Below are positions 1-12,900 of a DNA stretch of 64,000 bases, piece by piece. This DNA is from Stichopus chloronotus (Eukaryota > Echinodermata > Holothuroidea > Aspidochirotida > Stichopodidae). Position numbers and translations under genes: made by a program. Location: NCBI GenBank assembly GCA_021234535.1, contig CM037832.1, positions 9,245,575-9,309,574 of the forward strand, written 5' to 3'. The notes beneath the pieces are model-generated. The model was not told the origin of the DNA. It made no database searches and worked only from the letters and a program-made list of their open reading frames with translations. Positions within the stretch are counted from its first letter, which is position 1; each line of letters opens with the position of its first letter.

Positions 1-1009
1 CCCAAGATAACGCTTTATATATAGCACCCCAAAAGAAAAAAAAAGTAAATTTAAAAGTTTTATTCAATTGCCCTTTGTCTTCACATTGCATTGTCCAGAT
101 GTGCTTTTGCCTTCGGACATGTTCAATTTTGAGATGTGTGTAATGTCCCCAAAGGCAGAATTAAAAAAAAAAAACAGTACTTGTAATTCATCACATGTTA
201 ACTGTGCGTTCCGTGAAACTGGTGCGTCGTGTGATGGATCTACTCTATAGTTTATCACTTCACGTTGTTAACACTGCGTAGTATCATCCGGATCACTGAC
301 GCGTTGCCGTGATAATTACATATCAGACCAAGTAAGGAAAGCAGACATATACCAGTAATGACTATCATTATATGTGCTCATTATGTTCAACTCAGTGGAG
401 TACCATATTTGTGGTATCATTGTCACGGTTCGCCTTCCTTGTGTAGGTTGTTTATAAAGCTTGTGAACATTGACGTTTCATACAATGCGTAGTTAATATT
501 ACTAAAAGCCAAGAAATTTTTTATACAGCAGTGACACAAAATAAACTTTGGAGTTTAAGGGGGGGGGGGCTATCCTATCTTTTTAGCAACATCGGTATAC
601 AATTTCTGTATAGCCTCAGCACTGAAGGCACCACCTGTTCAACATCACCCCCCCCCCCCTCCTGTCCTCTTTCATTAAAACCATAAACTGCATTGAAAAG
701 AAACGAGTTACGCATAAATGGCTGTTAATAAATAACCGTAAAAACTGTGACCACACCGAACTTAAATTTCCAGCCTCAACCTCTACTGTGTTATGATAGT
801 CTTTGAATATTTTATTTAAATGCCTCTATTGATGTATATGAACGAACCACAAATTTATTCTACAAACCTTACAAGTATTTAGATTACTTCCTTTCCTATA
901 AATCTTCTAAATATTTGAGAGGCCCAACCTAGTCGATTTCACATGACGTCCCATATATATCATAAGTCACGTTCAAGTAATACGGGGTTTGTCCAGTTAG
1001 AGAACTTTT

Positions 1010-1240
1010 AAAGCTATATAAGGCTTCTGTTTTACAGAGAAAAAAATATGCTTGTAAAAACCAATATTTGTGGACACAAAATGACTGTCGGAAGAAAGGA
1101 CAGTGGTCTTCGTTTTAAGAATAAGGTTTCTTCAGATAGATAGAAATTGAGTTGCTTGTTACTCAATAATTTGTTGACGTACTCTTTCAAAAATTGAAAT
1201 GATGCATTTCCCGCATTTTAGCGAATGCTTTGAGGAAACG
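1010..1240 (+). repeat. Dispersed repeat C, copy 1
   Basis: The stretch shares, in order, CTGTTTTACAG, AATATTTGTG, GGACAGTGG, AATAAG, GATAGAAATT, ATTTGTTGAC and AAATGATGCAT with 54640-55080, same orientation. The copy here lacks the inserted inverted-repeat element present in the other. Confidence 0.6.
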
Positions 1241-1961
1241 AAGCCCTTGTGAAAACTTTTACTGGTAAGACTGCATGGTTTGACAGTAGTTAAGGGTTTT
1301 TCAATTTGATTTCTATTTTGATGCATTGCAAAAGTCCATTTTATTTTCAGTTTAACTCTTGCGTCAAAAATTTTCGTCAAACAGTTTCAATCACTCTTCA
1401 CTTTGCAATGTTCAATATAATGGAATTCAGTGATAACTGGTGTATATGTACGCCATCGTGTATGAGTGTATGCATGGCATGCTATCCTTCATAGGTGTGT
1501 ATATTACTCATGGAAAAAAATTTCTGGGTTTCCTTAATTATTTATTGTCGTGTAATTTTTTTCTTGTCTCTTGAAAGGGACGTATATCCCATCATGAATA
1601 AACTGGGTCTTTTAATTAAAGTTTTGCCACGGTAGAGTGAACGATATAAATGATATATATATACATATCCCCCCTTACTTAACGGAAATCGTAAACATTG
1701 CGTCACATAAACTTACTCGTCAAACGTTTGATGGGATGAAGCTGGTAGAAGTGTGAACTTATATTGAACATATATAGCAGGTGATGTGAGACTTAAATCG
1801 GTTAACTGTATCCGACAATCGGTAAGAAGGGCATTTCAATCTCATATTTAATAATCTATGAGTAATTTCAAAAGATCAAATAAGTTAGATTGAAAACAGT
1901 GTAGTTTTTGTTTCTCGTTTCGCTATTTTCAAATCATGGTATGAGGGCCCTTCACATCATT

Positions 1962-2460
1962 TCAACGGTACAGTTTTATCTGATCACACAAAAGTAAGAT
2001 TTCATACCCCACGATGTGAGCTGGAGCAACCGATAAATTACCACCGATTCGAGAGAGGGATGAAGTGACTGCCAAGAGGTTGCGAGTATTATAAATTCTC
2101 TCCCTCATCATAGTAAAACTCTTGGGTAAAAGTTCCCATTGTTCATCTGAACCTGCCATTCAAAGTCATTTACAGGACATTCAATTAGGTCGTTATTTGA
2201 AACGGTTATTTGCGCCTTGCTTTTTTTTTTTTGGTTCACAAAGGATGACAAAGAGAAAGGAATTTTGGCAATTTATGGGTGAAGTTTCCTTTCTGTCGAC
2301 CAAAATGCCTCAGGAAAGTTGTTGCAGTGGCCATACTACTAAACTCCAGCATATTCAGATAAATGTTCAAGTCTTGTATGAAAACATATCGCAGGTTCTG
2401 GTTATGCATCCTAACAACATTGATTAATGTCGTATTTTTAATGGACTCATGGGCAACGAA
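1962..2460 (-). pseudogene. Possible decayed galactose-3-O-sulfotransferase-like fragment
   Basis: Two open segments on the minus strand show, in the right order and about the right distance apart, remnants resembling Gal3ST sulfotransferases. The first contains NIYLN, then SSMATATTFLRHFG, and further on NFTHKLPK. This resembles the family's PAPS-binding region (NIVFLKTHKT.SST) followed by ..RFG...NLT..LP. The second contains LLPKSFTMMRERIY, resembling LP...YxSILRxPV. Between them are stops and an A-run in all useful frames, and the Lys-Thr-His-Lys-Thr core is not intact. If real it is a broken gene or relic. The resemblance is partial and rests on recognition alone. It could belong with the type II membrane exon at 9819-9915, but nothing in the sequence proves that. 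Confidence 0.25.
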
Positions 2461-4689
2461 TCTACACCATTGGGTTCCAAACGGAGAGTGGTGGCTTAAA
2501 GGACATTGACCCATCACCCGGTAGTCAGTCGGAGTGAGTTAACTAATTAGAAAATGCAGCGGACCCTGTATACCGCAAACTATTTCTCCATCAAAGTACC
2601 GTGTTGAAATTCATTACATTGTTTCAAAATGAGCCATTTTGAATTAAAAACCCTCAGGTAAAATAAAGCGAACATGAAGAGCTCTGTACCCCCCCCCCTT
2701 CCTTGTCCAAACACGCATATACCCTCCCCAAATTCACTCAGGCAATGAAAGTCCGAACTCTGGCATCCTTCACCGGTATAATCATAAGTAGGTCAAGGTC
2801 CTGTTCGTTTTTCTTCCTTTATTTTTTACAGTCATCATTCTTTCACACTACCGTCGACAGTACCAAGGCTAAGTGATTAGCTGAATATATTAGCTGAAAA
2901 TCTGCTTAAAAATGGGAATATGTTAGATGTGGTGAAAACCCAGACATGGGTAATTTATTCTTCACAGGCTTTGTCTCGACACAAGTTGCTAATCGATACG
3001 TAGCCAATGCAATTCCGTTTTAAAACAATGAAATCCCATAAACGGGCATCTTGAAGAAATGGCTCAAAAGGATATATTTAAGTCAGGCTCGGCTCGGGAA
3101 GGAAAATTTTATTTATAAGCCTCTGTCATCTATGTCAACATTTCAACTGTCATAAATTTTTGTTGCCAGAACTTCACCGACTCTGCAGAGCCTCTTTTAG
3201 GGGAGTGACGGCAGAAGATGGCGTTTTCCATGGCATTATTTGTATCAATGCCTCATAAAGAAAATGTCTAAAACATTTTGAAAGCGATATTGTGGTTGTT
3301 TTCAGTTTTGTTTTTCAAATGCTATTCAGTATTCTAGGCTATAACATGGCTTTGATGGCTTCTAATGACAGAAAGAAGTTTCTAAATGTCGGTCAGTACA
3401 CAAAGATCTTTTTGCTTGGGTATTATTATGAAGTCTATATATGTGGTTGCCAGTGAGTTATATGATAATTAAGTTGATATCTTGCATGAAGGTATACCTC
3501 CACAGCTACACTCTATTTTGGCCAGATGCGCGTTCCAAATCTATTTCACATCTTCACTTTTTTTCTTTTTTTTTTGGCATTTTCAATGAATGACATTCTA
3601 TGTATTCTTGCTGTTAACATTCTATAAATGTCCGTGTGTTCGCCTGAAAGTCAGTAGCATATATTTTACATGACTTAAAAAACATATTCGACCCAATTTT
3701 GACACAGCGATGTATATTTCAAGAGCTCGTTGCAGACAAAGATTAATCATGATATGTCAAAACTCTTCAATCATGTTTAGGTGACTCGACCTACATATCT
3801 ATACACAAAGCTCTCAAGTTTCATCATGTAAAAGAACGCAAATCGACCCGGGCCAACCAACTACAATATTTGAGGTTTTGTTGACTTAGAAAAAAAACCA
3901 ATCAAGACAGACCTTTCTACATAACCTGACGTTTTGTTACTTTAACTTCTTTCCTTCTTTCATCAATCACTAATGACAGATAACTGACAGAAAGATCGCC
4001 GTAGACTTGCATGGTAGCCTCGCTCGTGTATAGGGCGATAGCACAACGATTAATGGCCCGAGCCGCGTTCCAAAGTGAAATAGACAGTTGGCCTGATTCA
4101 AATCTGAACCGTGAGGAATGACAGGGAATCTTGATGAGGATTGATGTAGTATCCTTCGTAGAATCTTAGCATTAAGAGGGAGCTCTAAATTGCAGCTCCC
4201 TGGCATGATAGGAAGCTAATAGTAAAGAGGAAAGGAGAAGCGTCATGGTTCAAAGAGCACTCAAAGCGCCACCGTGAAACCATTCTAACGTAAGTTGAAT
4301 ATAAAGTACTACATTGCAACGATGTCTGTGCTACATTAATTCTGTATATCACACCCCTACTGGTGCCATGTTTATTACAGTTTCTACTTGTTGATAATAA
4401 AATACTTCGCCCTCGGCAGACAGATATTTTGAATAATTAAATACTCTATAGTTACGTTACATTAAGCACTTCGGTGTGATATTTGTCCAACGAAGCGAAA
4501 AATGACAGAGTGAACTGATGGAATACGAGAGCCTATACACTCGTATGCAACACTACAAGTAGTAGCCTATACCACACATTAAATCTAGCCCGTTGAGGTG
4601 GCAAATACTAACGTTTGGTTACCGTAACACTAGATTTTAGCATGGGCTCATATGATCCTGATGTAAACAGCAGGCACGTGTCCCGCCAC

Positions 4690-4808
4690 CTTTTTTTCCT
4701 TCTGTGACGGGGACATAATACTCGTACGTTGTCTCCAGCAATTTATTTACCAGAGGCTGCATTCCGAGTCCCCTTTCCCTGTTTGATCCAGCATGGCATG
4801 CTATGAAA
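4690..4808 (-). CDS. Weak candidate SMPD3-like exon 4
   Basis: An open stretch on the minus strand is bounded by an acceptor-like attattgtccccag and a weak donor-like AAAG|GTGGCG. The reading frame contains PLVNKLLETTYEYYVPVTEG followed by Lys-Lys. This loosely resembles the family segment in which NLQKVLE is followed by an EYL..PT run and a Lys/Gly-rich stretch. The upstream family segment (the DPC..GPG and GTLLD region) was not found between here and exon 3. The phase would therefore need an unseen intervening exon. Treat this as a lead only; it could be chance similarity. Confidence 0.22.
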
Positions 4809-7272
4809 CTGGGGACAATAATTACTTCATTCACACTGTAAGGGATGACTACTCCCAGTCCATGTTAGTCCATTGAACATAAATTAAGACCAGTTCTTAT
4901 GTTACTACATTTATCAACAGCTGTTTAATATAGCACGGAAACCGTATTTGTGACAATTTATTTGGGGAGAGCACCTCAGATACATTTTTTTAAAAATGTC
5001 TACTTGGATTATTTGTCCCACGAACTTTTCTACAAACCCACACGCCCACAGATTGAGTTTTTTCCCAACATTTAATTTCTTAGCCATTGTATTTAAAAAT
5101 TAAGAAAATTAAATTGATTATCATGTCGAAAATCTCTCTGTGTTGTTAACTAGTACTAAACTCCACGGGCGTATATCCGTCTTGGGTAATGTTGGGGACG
5201 CATGTCTGTTTCCTGATAGGCTACTGTCTAAGTTTATAACAAACGTTTAACACAAATTTACCTGTCAGATTGGTGAAAACATTTAAATTCAACATCTAGC
5301 TAGTAGAAAACGTAATGTAACACATACATAAAAACGGAGAAAGTTTGACGTTTACTACAAACATTGAAAACATTTTGATCGAACAGTAGTAGAGACATTA
5401 CTGTTGCACCGATTAATTTATGTTCTCAATGTGCTCAATTTGCCCAAAACGGTAATCGTGTCCATATTGTTTTGGATCACAAAAAACGATGGATTTATTG
5501 ATAAGAGTTAACAATACACACACTACGCACAAGAGGTGATGTATGGAAATGGTTTGTAACATTAACATATATTCATAATTATGACATAGCACTATAGGCC
5601 TACCCTGAAAAAAACCAAAAAAAAAACGCTTCACCAGACGATTAATCACATAGTTGCTTGCGTTGCATTTAATTCCAATTTACTAAACATTAATTGGTTC
5701 GTTCCCTTGGTGAATAAGTTTATATTAGTGTCTCGTTTTCCTTTCAGTCTTTTTACATTAAGCTTTAACATGAATAAAGACGCCAGTATATTCCTACATC
5801 AAGCGTCAATGGTAATCAATCAAACAGGCTATCAATTATCTTAAAAAAGGAATGAATAATTAAAAATAAAGCTTTTATTTTCGAATTATACAATTCAAAA
5901 GACAAAAATGTTTTCATAACCGTCGTGGTTTGCGAATAGGGTAGGAGCAAACTAACGACCTCCTTGTTTTGCACCAAGTTTGGTATTTTGGAGCAATTTC
6001 CACTTGCATATTTACTTGTATTTCGTCACATACGAAACTGCATGATAAATGAAGTGTGTTTTAAAGGAGCATTCAAGATACTAAGTTGTTAGCTAACGGG
6101 GATATATTTAACGAAAATACTGAAATAAATATGAAAGAAAGACATCTGTTAAACTCTCTTATTTTCTTGAATGAGAATGGGAAAGTAAGACCTTACGTTT
6201 CGATGCTAACAAGAAAGTCATCTTAAAAGATATGAAAATGATCCGTCTCGATCCGATGTCGTGATGTCATACCCTCTTATAGGATGTATTTTTGCACTTT
6301 GTTTACAGTTTGCTCTCACTTTATTTCTATGAATTATTTGTAAATATTACAGGCTATACAGGTCTATGCTAGCTCGAAATCTGCAGATAACGTAGAGAAA
6401 CTGAGAAGAACCTACTAGCAAGTTACTGTATTTGCACATACTTAAAGCTCAGAATTTGACCGTACTATACCACACTACATGACCATACTACATGACAATA
6501 ACATTAGATAAGTAAAGAATGTATTTGGGGAGCGAAAAGAGAAGTTAGTTCCTTGTGGGTTAAAAACTGAATCATGTCGTGTGAAAGACTGTCACAGTAC
6601 GTTAAAATCGTACTTATATCCAGCCTTGGGTAAAGAATTCCCCTTGCAAAACTGATTTCTGATGTTAGGGACTTGACCGTCATGTTTCGAGAACAAAACT
6701 TGGATTTACGCAACGTCATAGTAAACAACATATGCAACCACTGTCACTAACTTCAGTATTCTTCTCTGCAACCGTACACAACACCTAACGTCGCGGTAAT
6801 TAGAATGTGTGTCCTGTGTTTATCGATACAGTCTATGTGGGTATCAGCTCACCACTGACTACAAACTAACCCGTTTGGGTGGTAAATCGATGCACTAAAC
6901 TTCAGTGTAAGTTTGACTTCAATATTCAGTAAACTTCCAATTATGGGTTAATAAGAACCAATTACCGGTTCTGGAAATTTCTAGATTACTTCGTAATTTC
7001 TTCGGCTCATGTGCACAAGACTCTCATATCCACTGCAGTCTGCGGACTGTTCAATCTGATTCTAAATCTAAATTCCCTTTTTTTTCTATAATATATAATT
7101 TATTTATTTTTTTTTAGGGCCTGGCGGCATTTTTTTTTCGCTTTTTGTTACTTTATAACTGAAACGATACCGATAATCGTCATATTCTGGCAAATTTCCC
7201 AGAACGACGGAGTTACGGTGAGGATGGAGCAGCTCGGAGTCTTGTCTTCTTAATTATGATTCTGTTACTCAC

Positions 7273-7419
7273 CCGGTGACATGTTATCAAAGTTGAATGT
7301 CCCGCAGAGGATATCGAAGGCGACTATCTCCGTCAGGTCGTTGGGTCTTTGACTATGGACTTGAAATCGACATAGCCATTTGAGAATACTATCCATTTGC
7401 GTCGATCTGAAATCGTTAT
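7273..7419 (-). CDS. SMPD3: SMPD3-like coding exon 3
   Basis: This 147-bp exon has acceptor tctctgcag and donor CCGG|GTGAGT. It takes two bases to complete the codon left by exon 2, giving Asp462, and ends in phase 1. It encodes residues 462-510. The stretch MDSILKWLCRF followed by LTEIVAFDILCGTFNFDN matches the family segment with a helix and then VAFDVVCGDFNFDN. The Asp of the GDFN motif is replaced: the codons read GGG ACA TTC AAC, giving Gly-Thr-Phe-Asn with Thr502, while the Asn (504) is kept. The intron to exon 2 is about 6 kb and contains another candidate gene start. The C-terminal third of the family domain should follow at lower coordinates, but it was not convincingly found. Confidence 0.85.
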
Positions 7420-7605
7420 CTGCAGAGAAGGACGAACAATTAGAAATTATAACCGATCAAACACCAAAATGACGGTTTGTATGTACTGATGTTTGTGTGC
7501 GTGTGGGTGTGCGTGTGCGTGTATGCAAGAGGTTTTCCTTGTTGGGTACGACAATATGCGACGTGTAAGCATAATATGACAATTTGTGGATATTGGAGTG
7601 TCTGG

Positions 7606-7865
7606 ATGAATGCATATATACATAAATGGACAAGTAAAGAATAAGCGAGTAAAGCATACATGTATAGACAGTTGGGAACACATATGTGGACATGTACAGA
7701 TTACATATATGATGGACAAGAATGCATATATGGACATATGGATTACGAAAATGTAAAATAATGCATATATGGACATATGCTATGCCATACACATATGGAC
7801 AGATATGTATGGAACATATATACGGACAAGACTACGTAAATGGACATGTACATATGAAATACAAA
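7606..7865. repeat. Degenerate ACATATGGACAT minisatellite
   Basis: The words catatatggacatatg, acatatggacag and acatatatacggacaag recur about a dozen times with irregular spacing of 20 to 35 bases. The array lies in intron 2 of the SMPD3-like gene, close to exon 3, and is preceded at 7495-7525 by a (GT)n-rich run. Three overlapping open frames on the minus strand through this stretch are repeat translations, not genes. Confidence 0.7.
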
Positions 7866-8028
7866 ATACAAAAAACATGTGCAATACATATATGGAATTC
7901 ATTATTTCAGTTTGACATTTTGATGCTCCAGATAATCAGTTGTCGTCATAAACCACATTGGCACGTTTGTCCGAGTTGCAGATCGGGTGAACTAGTTCAC
8001 GGCGATATCGTTTCGATATTTAATCATC

Positions 8029-8195
8029 CTAACAGATATTCTGCATTAAACTCAAATACGAAAGTTCTGAAATGAAACATGATGATACAATGTCTCGGTT
8101 TAAATATAATTTCTCTGTAACTTTTTCTTTAAATATGGTATATCTTTCATCATCACTAGGATCGTATTTAACATTTAAATTTAAAGTTAGATACC
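8029..8195 (-). CDS. Possible second exon of the nested membrane protein
   Basis: A 3' splice site (gaattctctcccag) opens an exon whose first two bases complete the codon left by the exon at 9819-9915. The frame is then open for 54 codons to TAG at 8029. It contains the charged segment VKYDPSDDERYTIFKEKV and then TEKLYLNRDIV. Joined, the two exons would give a protein of about 87 residues with one N-terminal membrane span. The phase match supports joining, but the low-complexity AT-rich coding and absence of any recognised domain leave it uncertain. The true gene could use a different downstream exon. Confidence 0.27.
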
Positions 8196-9818
8196 CTGGG
8201 AGAGAATTCATTCACCTTAACTAGAAGATCGGAACGTCCCCGAAAAGGGAGATTAACCCACAATAATTGACATCATGTTTAGTGTACAAGGAATCAAATA
8301 TAATTCTACACATCCCTTTAACTTGACTATATGTTACTTGTGTTGAATTTGGTTTGAAAAGTTGTTGTGTAAGTACACTTGGTGTAAATTTCCTGCACTG
8401 AAGCCTGTAGTGAGACTTGCTTATAAAATTAAATTAAGGTATTATGAGTGGAAAAAAAGTACGTATGGAAATCTTACCCTCTGAGTGACTAAATTCTGTA
8501 AATGTAGGTACATCTAAACCAATCTTCAATTTAATTTAGAAAGTTGAACATAACCGCAAGTATAAGTATGGAATTTGATCAACTTTGAGATTGAAAAGTT
8601 TGCCGGTCAAGGAGACATTTGTACACCTGATATTTTTAATATTTTAATCGGGATCAGTAGACGACTGACCGGAGTAACGTTTCGCACTCATGCTTTCGTT
8701 TGCAATCTGAATAAATACCACAGTACATTAATCCATTCATCTAAGGAGTGGAAAAAAAATGGACAGAAAGACTCGAAACGTTGTTCAACTTGTACGACTT
8801 TTGTGTCCTCTAGTTGAAACCGGGCCCTAGGTCTATGGTTTGATATTTTAAAATCCGATTCTAATTATACACTACTAAATTGTGAGCAATTTGATATCAG
8901 GTTGTCTAGTATTTGTTTCAATATTGTTGCTGGATGACGACCATTTTCTTTCATTCTTCCCTTGCTCTTCAACACATACACCCAGGTCTTTGGACAGATA
9001 AGGGTAGTACCTTTTCCCCCATCCTGTGTATATGCAGAAGTGATTTCTCATGGCATGAAAAAATGTGATTTCCTGACGATGGAATCATACATATGAAAAC
9101 GTGGTTGACAGCATATTATACAAAACGAGTCAATCATATTACCTCATACGAGAATAACGATTTATTGTTTAATCATCATTTTGAAAGTGATAATACTTTA
9201 TAACACTGAGAATAAACATGTGGCAACTTATACCATTCATGAGGGGATTCTTTTCTTATCCTTCAAATAACAACGTAAAAAACATTTTTAAAACTCGACA
9301 TTCTGAGAAGCGTATGTAGTTTTTGTCTGGCTAGTGTATAATTTTATTGCATCACATAACACACTGTGGAATAGATTCCTTTGGACAATAGGTTAGACGA
9401 TAGCAGCGTTCCTCCTCTTACACTAAAGCTGAAAGAATCTTTTCCCAGATATAATATGATGATTGAAGTAAACAGATTTGGAACTTGTTTTATCGAAGTA
9501 TATCAGAGAGATCTTTTGTACACCTACAGCGAGTTTCCCATTGAACCAAGAAATAAGATGTTTGTATATTGCAGTATAGCTCTTCTTATTGCATATCATT
9601 TGTGATAGTTTTAATTGTTCACCAAATGTATCTCCTCTCAGCTCTGTTGGGCTTTCACAGGACATACATATGTTATTCGACAACACTATTAATGGTACGT
9701 AAATGACATCATAAATAGTATCCATTTCTTAAAATTATGTCTTCACGATATGCTATAACTTCTTAGTTGTTATACAAACTCGTTAGTCTTAGATCAATGT
9801 ATGCGAAAACCAGCTTAC

Positions 9819-9915
9819 CTCTCAGGGTAAATTTCAGTAACATGGCAAATACGCACAGGATAGTGTAACCCACAATGCCGATCTTACAATGCCAAACTTT
9901 TCCTGCTTTGCACAT
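9819..9915 (-). CDS. N-terminal exon of an unrecognised type II membrane protein
   Basis: The minus strand opens with ATG at 9915 and reads 32 codons plus one base to a strong donor (GAGAG|GTAAGC). The peptide starts MCKAGKVWHCK and runs straight into a hydrophobic span, IGIVGYTILCVFAMLL, then KFTLR. A short basic cytoplasmic head followed directly by one membrane span is the usual start of a Golgi type II enzyme such as a sulfotransferase or glycosyltransferase, but the family cannot be named from this exon. It sits inside intron 2 of the SMPD3-like gene on the same strand, so it would be a nested gene or mark a separate overlapping unit. Too short for normal ORF calling; judged by membrane topology and donor quality. 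Confidence 0.4.
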
Positions 9916-12900
9916 ATGTGTGTCAGTATTTGTGTATGCATCTATGTATGAATATATAAAATGGAGTCCTTTCTCTCTTTATTTATACATGGTCCTCCGC
10001 CTATCACCTATTGTTTAAAAATAAACGTCACTGATACATGCGAACTCGAAAGGACATTTACATACTACGCAACGCTATTTGTTTACACTAGGGCATTGGA
10101 TTCGTCTTATGAAGATGACTACCTACAAGTCAATACCCTCTTTGATATAAACTCCCTCTCATTCTGTTGCAACCACAGGTTAAACTAACCAATGCATGGA
10201 AAGCCAGTATTAATTACAGTATTTAAATTAGTTGCTGAGAGTGACAACAAAAGAAAGCAGGCCAAAATGGGGAGTCATTTGGAAAATAATAACACGCAGA
10301 TTTGAAGTTGGTCTGAAATTGACTCTTCAAATTTGCAGGAATGCACGACGTATACCGTTGAGGTTATCTTGTGACTATGTCATTAATTAATGTGAAGAAC
10401 AACTAAGGCAAAAAGATTGGATTATAACTGTCTTAGATGTCCTTTTTATTTATCCCCGTGTGACGTGGACGGATCTTGAGTGAATGTGTCTCTGTGCATT
10501 ACAAACAAGGCATGCTCACTGAGACGTGTGTGCACTGAAGGTTGTCATTAGAAAGGCGTGAAATAATTATCAAAGCAAAGGTGTTCTGTGTTTGTTTACA
10601 GTATATTTTGAGACACGTAGCGAAATAAACTTATCGACTTTTTTAATTTTTGGTTTATTACTCTCAAAGCTACACTGTGGGTAAAGTGTAAATGGATTTA
10701 AAGAACGCTAGGTATAAATAGAGACAACGTAAATTTAAGAATATGAAGATGTACATAGATGTACATACATGTTGATTGAATGTATTAAAGAATCTGAATT
10801 GTAAGGTTAGTTTCTTTTAAAGCCTCCTTAGGTTTTTTTTCTCTTTCATTTTTTGAGAAGGTAATGTCATTTAGCATTTTTATTGTTTTGTCACTGAACA
10901 TCCAGTGATCTCCAATGGTGCAATAATGTCGATGGCCTTTTCTTTTGAATTCTAAAATCTAATGTACCCTGTTTTACGCTCATGCCATAATTTCATTTAC
11001 TTCTCCTTGCCTAACATGTGGACTTCAATTTCCAAACACGTTGTTATTCGTGACCGCCCGACCGCCCCTTGACGTGAAATGACTATATGAATTCACATGT
11101 CATTCATATCGAACAAAGTCTCGACGACAACTTTTTGTACGGAGTAAGGCTTGGAATCACTCCTACACAGGAATTAGTTACATATTTTACCTACAGATAG
11201 TGAACTCCACATCCTGGTCACGTATGGCGTCAGCCTTGGTCGAACAATCACATGACAAGGAAACTCACTGAATGTTGACTAATAATAAGACTATAAATCA
11301 GCTTGTTATGTATGGTTTGTAACTTTGTGTCAAGAAATTTAGCGTACCTGGTCACTTGTCGTTGAGTATCGAATTGTTTCAATGTGTTCGTTATCCTTGG
11401 TTTTCATTGTTTCAATTTATTATGTACATTTTTTTTTTGTTTGGCAATAAAATCAAATCATGTGTCATATTCGTAGGATTTCCATTTTTTTCTTCGTAAA
11501 TTCGAGCCTGTACCTTTGTCAAGATCTCATTATTGTTATAGTGTTTGCAAAAGAGTTGCTCAAATCAAAGTAATCTGTACCAGTAATTTGAAAGGCCCGA
11601 TGAAATTTTTACAAACACCGGATGTCGATTTAGTCCATTATTGTACTTTGCAGTTACAAGTACACAGGCAAAGAAATAGAACATACTGATATTAACTGCA
11701 TGAGAAAGCTATCCTCTTTCAAAATGTCATTTTGTTATATTTCGAAATGGTCACCACTTCATCTTCAGGTACTTCAACTTAAATTCCGATGGGTTTTAAG
11801 GCATCCATCATGAGCTATCTGTGAACGTCTGTTGTTGACATGTAAATGATTACGATCTCCAAAGAGATTCAATCGACTTTAATTTCAAAGCAACTTATTC
11901 TTTGTAAAATCGTAAACGAAGGGGCACTTCTGAAGCGTTTGTATTATTAATTTCATATGAAAAAGCCCAAAGAAGACAACCTTGTTTGGCCCCGAGAATG
12001 CAGAACAACGGTGCCAGTCCAGAGATGCTGACTCAGCAGATAAACTTAAATATTTAAAAAGCAGAACGGTGTGAAAGGAAACAACGCGATACAATCAGGT
12101 TTACTCTTATTTGAAAGCACACCATGTTATAAGTACTGTCTACACAGCATGTATGGGTGTGTGTGTAAGTGTGTGTATCTTTGCCTATCTCAAGTAGATG
12201 AGATGAGAGAACATCGCTACGCATGTCAAACGAAATGGAAATATCACGTTAACTACGTTATAGACGTTGCATTGATTAAATAGTTTATTAGAATTCCATA
12301 ACATGCAGGGATATACCATAGCTTTTCGTTATTCATAAGAGCAAAAGTGATTGAAGAACATTTTTGTGGCCAACATGAAATTTATTTCAAAGATGACTAT
12401 CAATGCATACATTTTCTTTCGGGTTGTGTATATTTGAGCAATGGATCTTTCCGTGCATGCCACTGCTGGTAACCCAACGTATAATTTTCGGCATATTTCA
12501 TCTACTGCAGGTTTCATGGTGTAGATCGCATCTTAAGTCTTGCTATTTTTACCAAAAATTTTTACTTTCTTTTTCGAAATAACACACTGACGTTGTCATT
12601 ATGTTTTTGCGAGGGAAATCAGCTACGAGCTCAACATAATGTGTTGCTCTTGTATTGCAATAATAAGATTCACTGTGGTGTGGTAAAGTCAACAGTCTGA
12701 TACCGCAAAATAAGTCAACAGCTACAAAAGGTGGCTAATGCGTCTATTTATAAAACGTAAACTTTTATTGTTTTATCAAACAATTACAATATACAGCTAG
12801 CTGATATTTTCAGTCCTAGGCAGACCTAATCACGTACCTAACCAGCTACCAAACGTTTAAGGAGTGTACATCAATTTACAATAACTACTGAATATTTGCC

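Larger units (their letters stand above)
1..7272. other. Sequence below SMPD3-like exon 3
   Basis: This AT-rich stretch is not visibly coding apart from the weak candidates listed separately (exon at 4690-4808, relic at 1962-2460). It holds a dispersed repeat copy near 1.01-1.24 kb, G/C homopolymers at 559-569, 648-659 and 2689-2698, and T-rich low-complexity sequence near 7080-7145. The last exons of the SMPD3-like gene would be expected here if introns are short, but none with the final Asp-His motif was recognised, so they may lie beyond the window. Confidence 0.5.

Noticed and set aside
7440..7792. Three overlapping minus-strand frames of 73-111 codons
   Set aside because: They are translations of the GT-rich run and the ATATGGACAT minisatellite.
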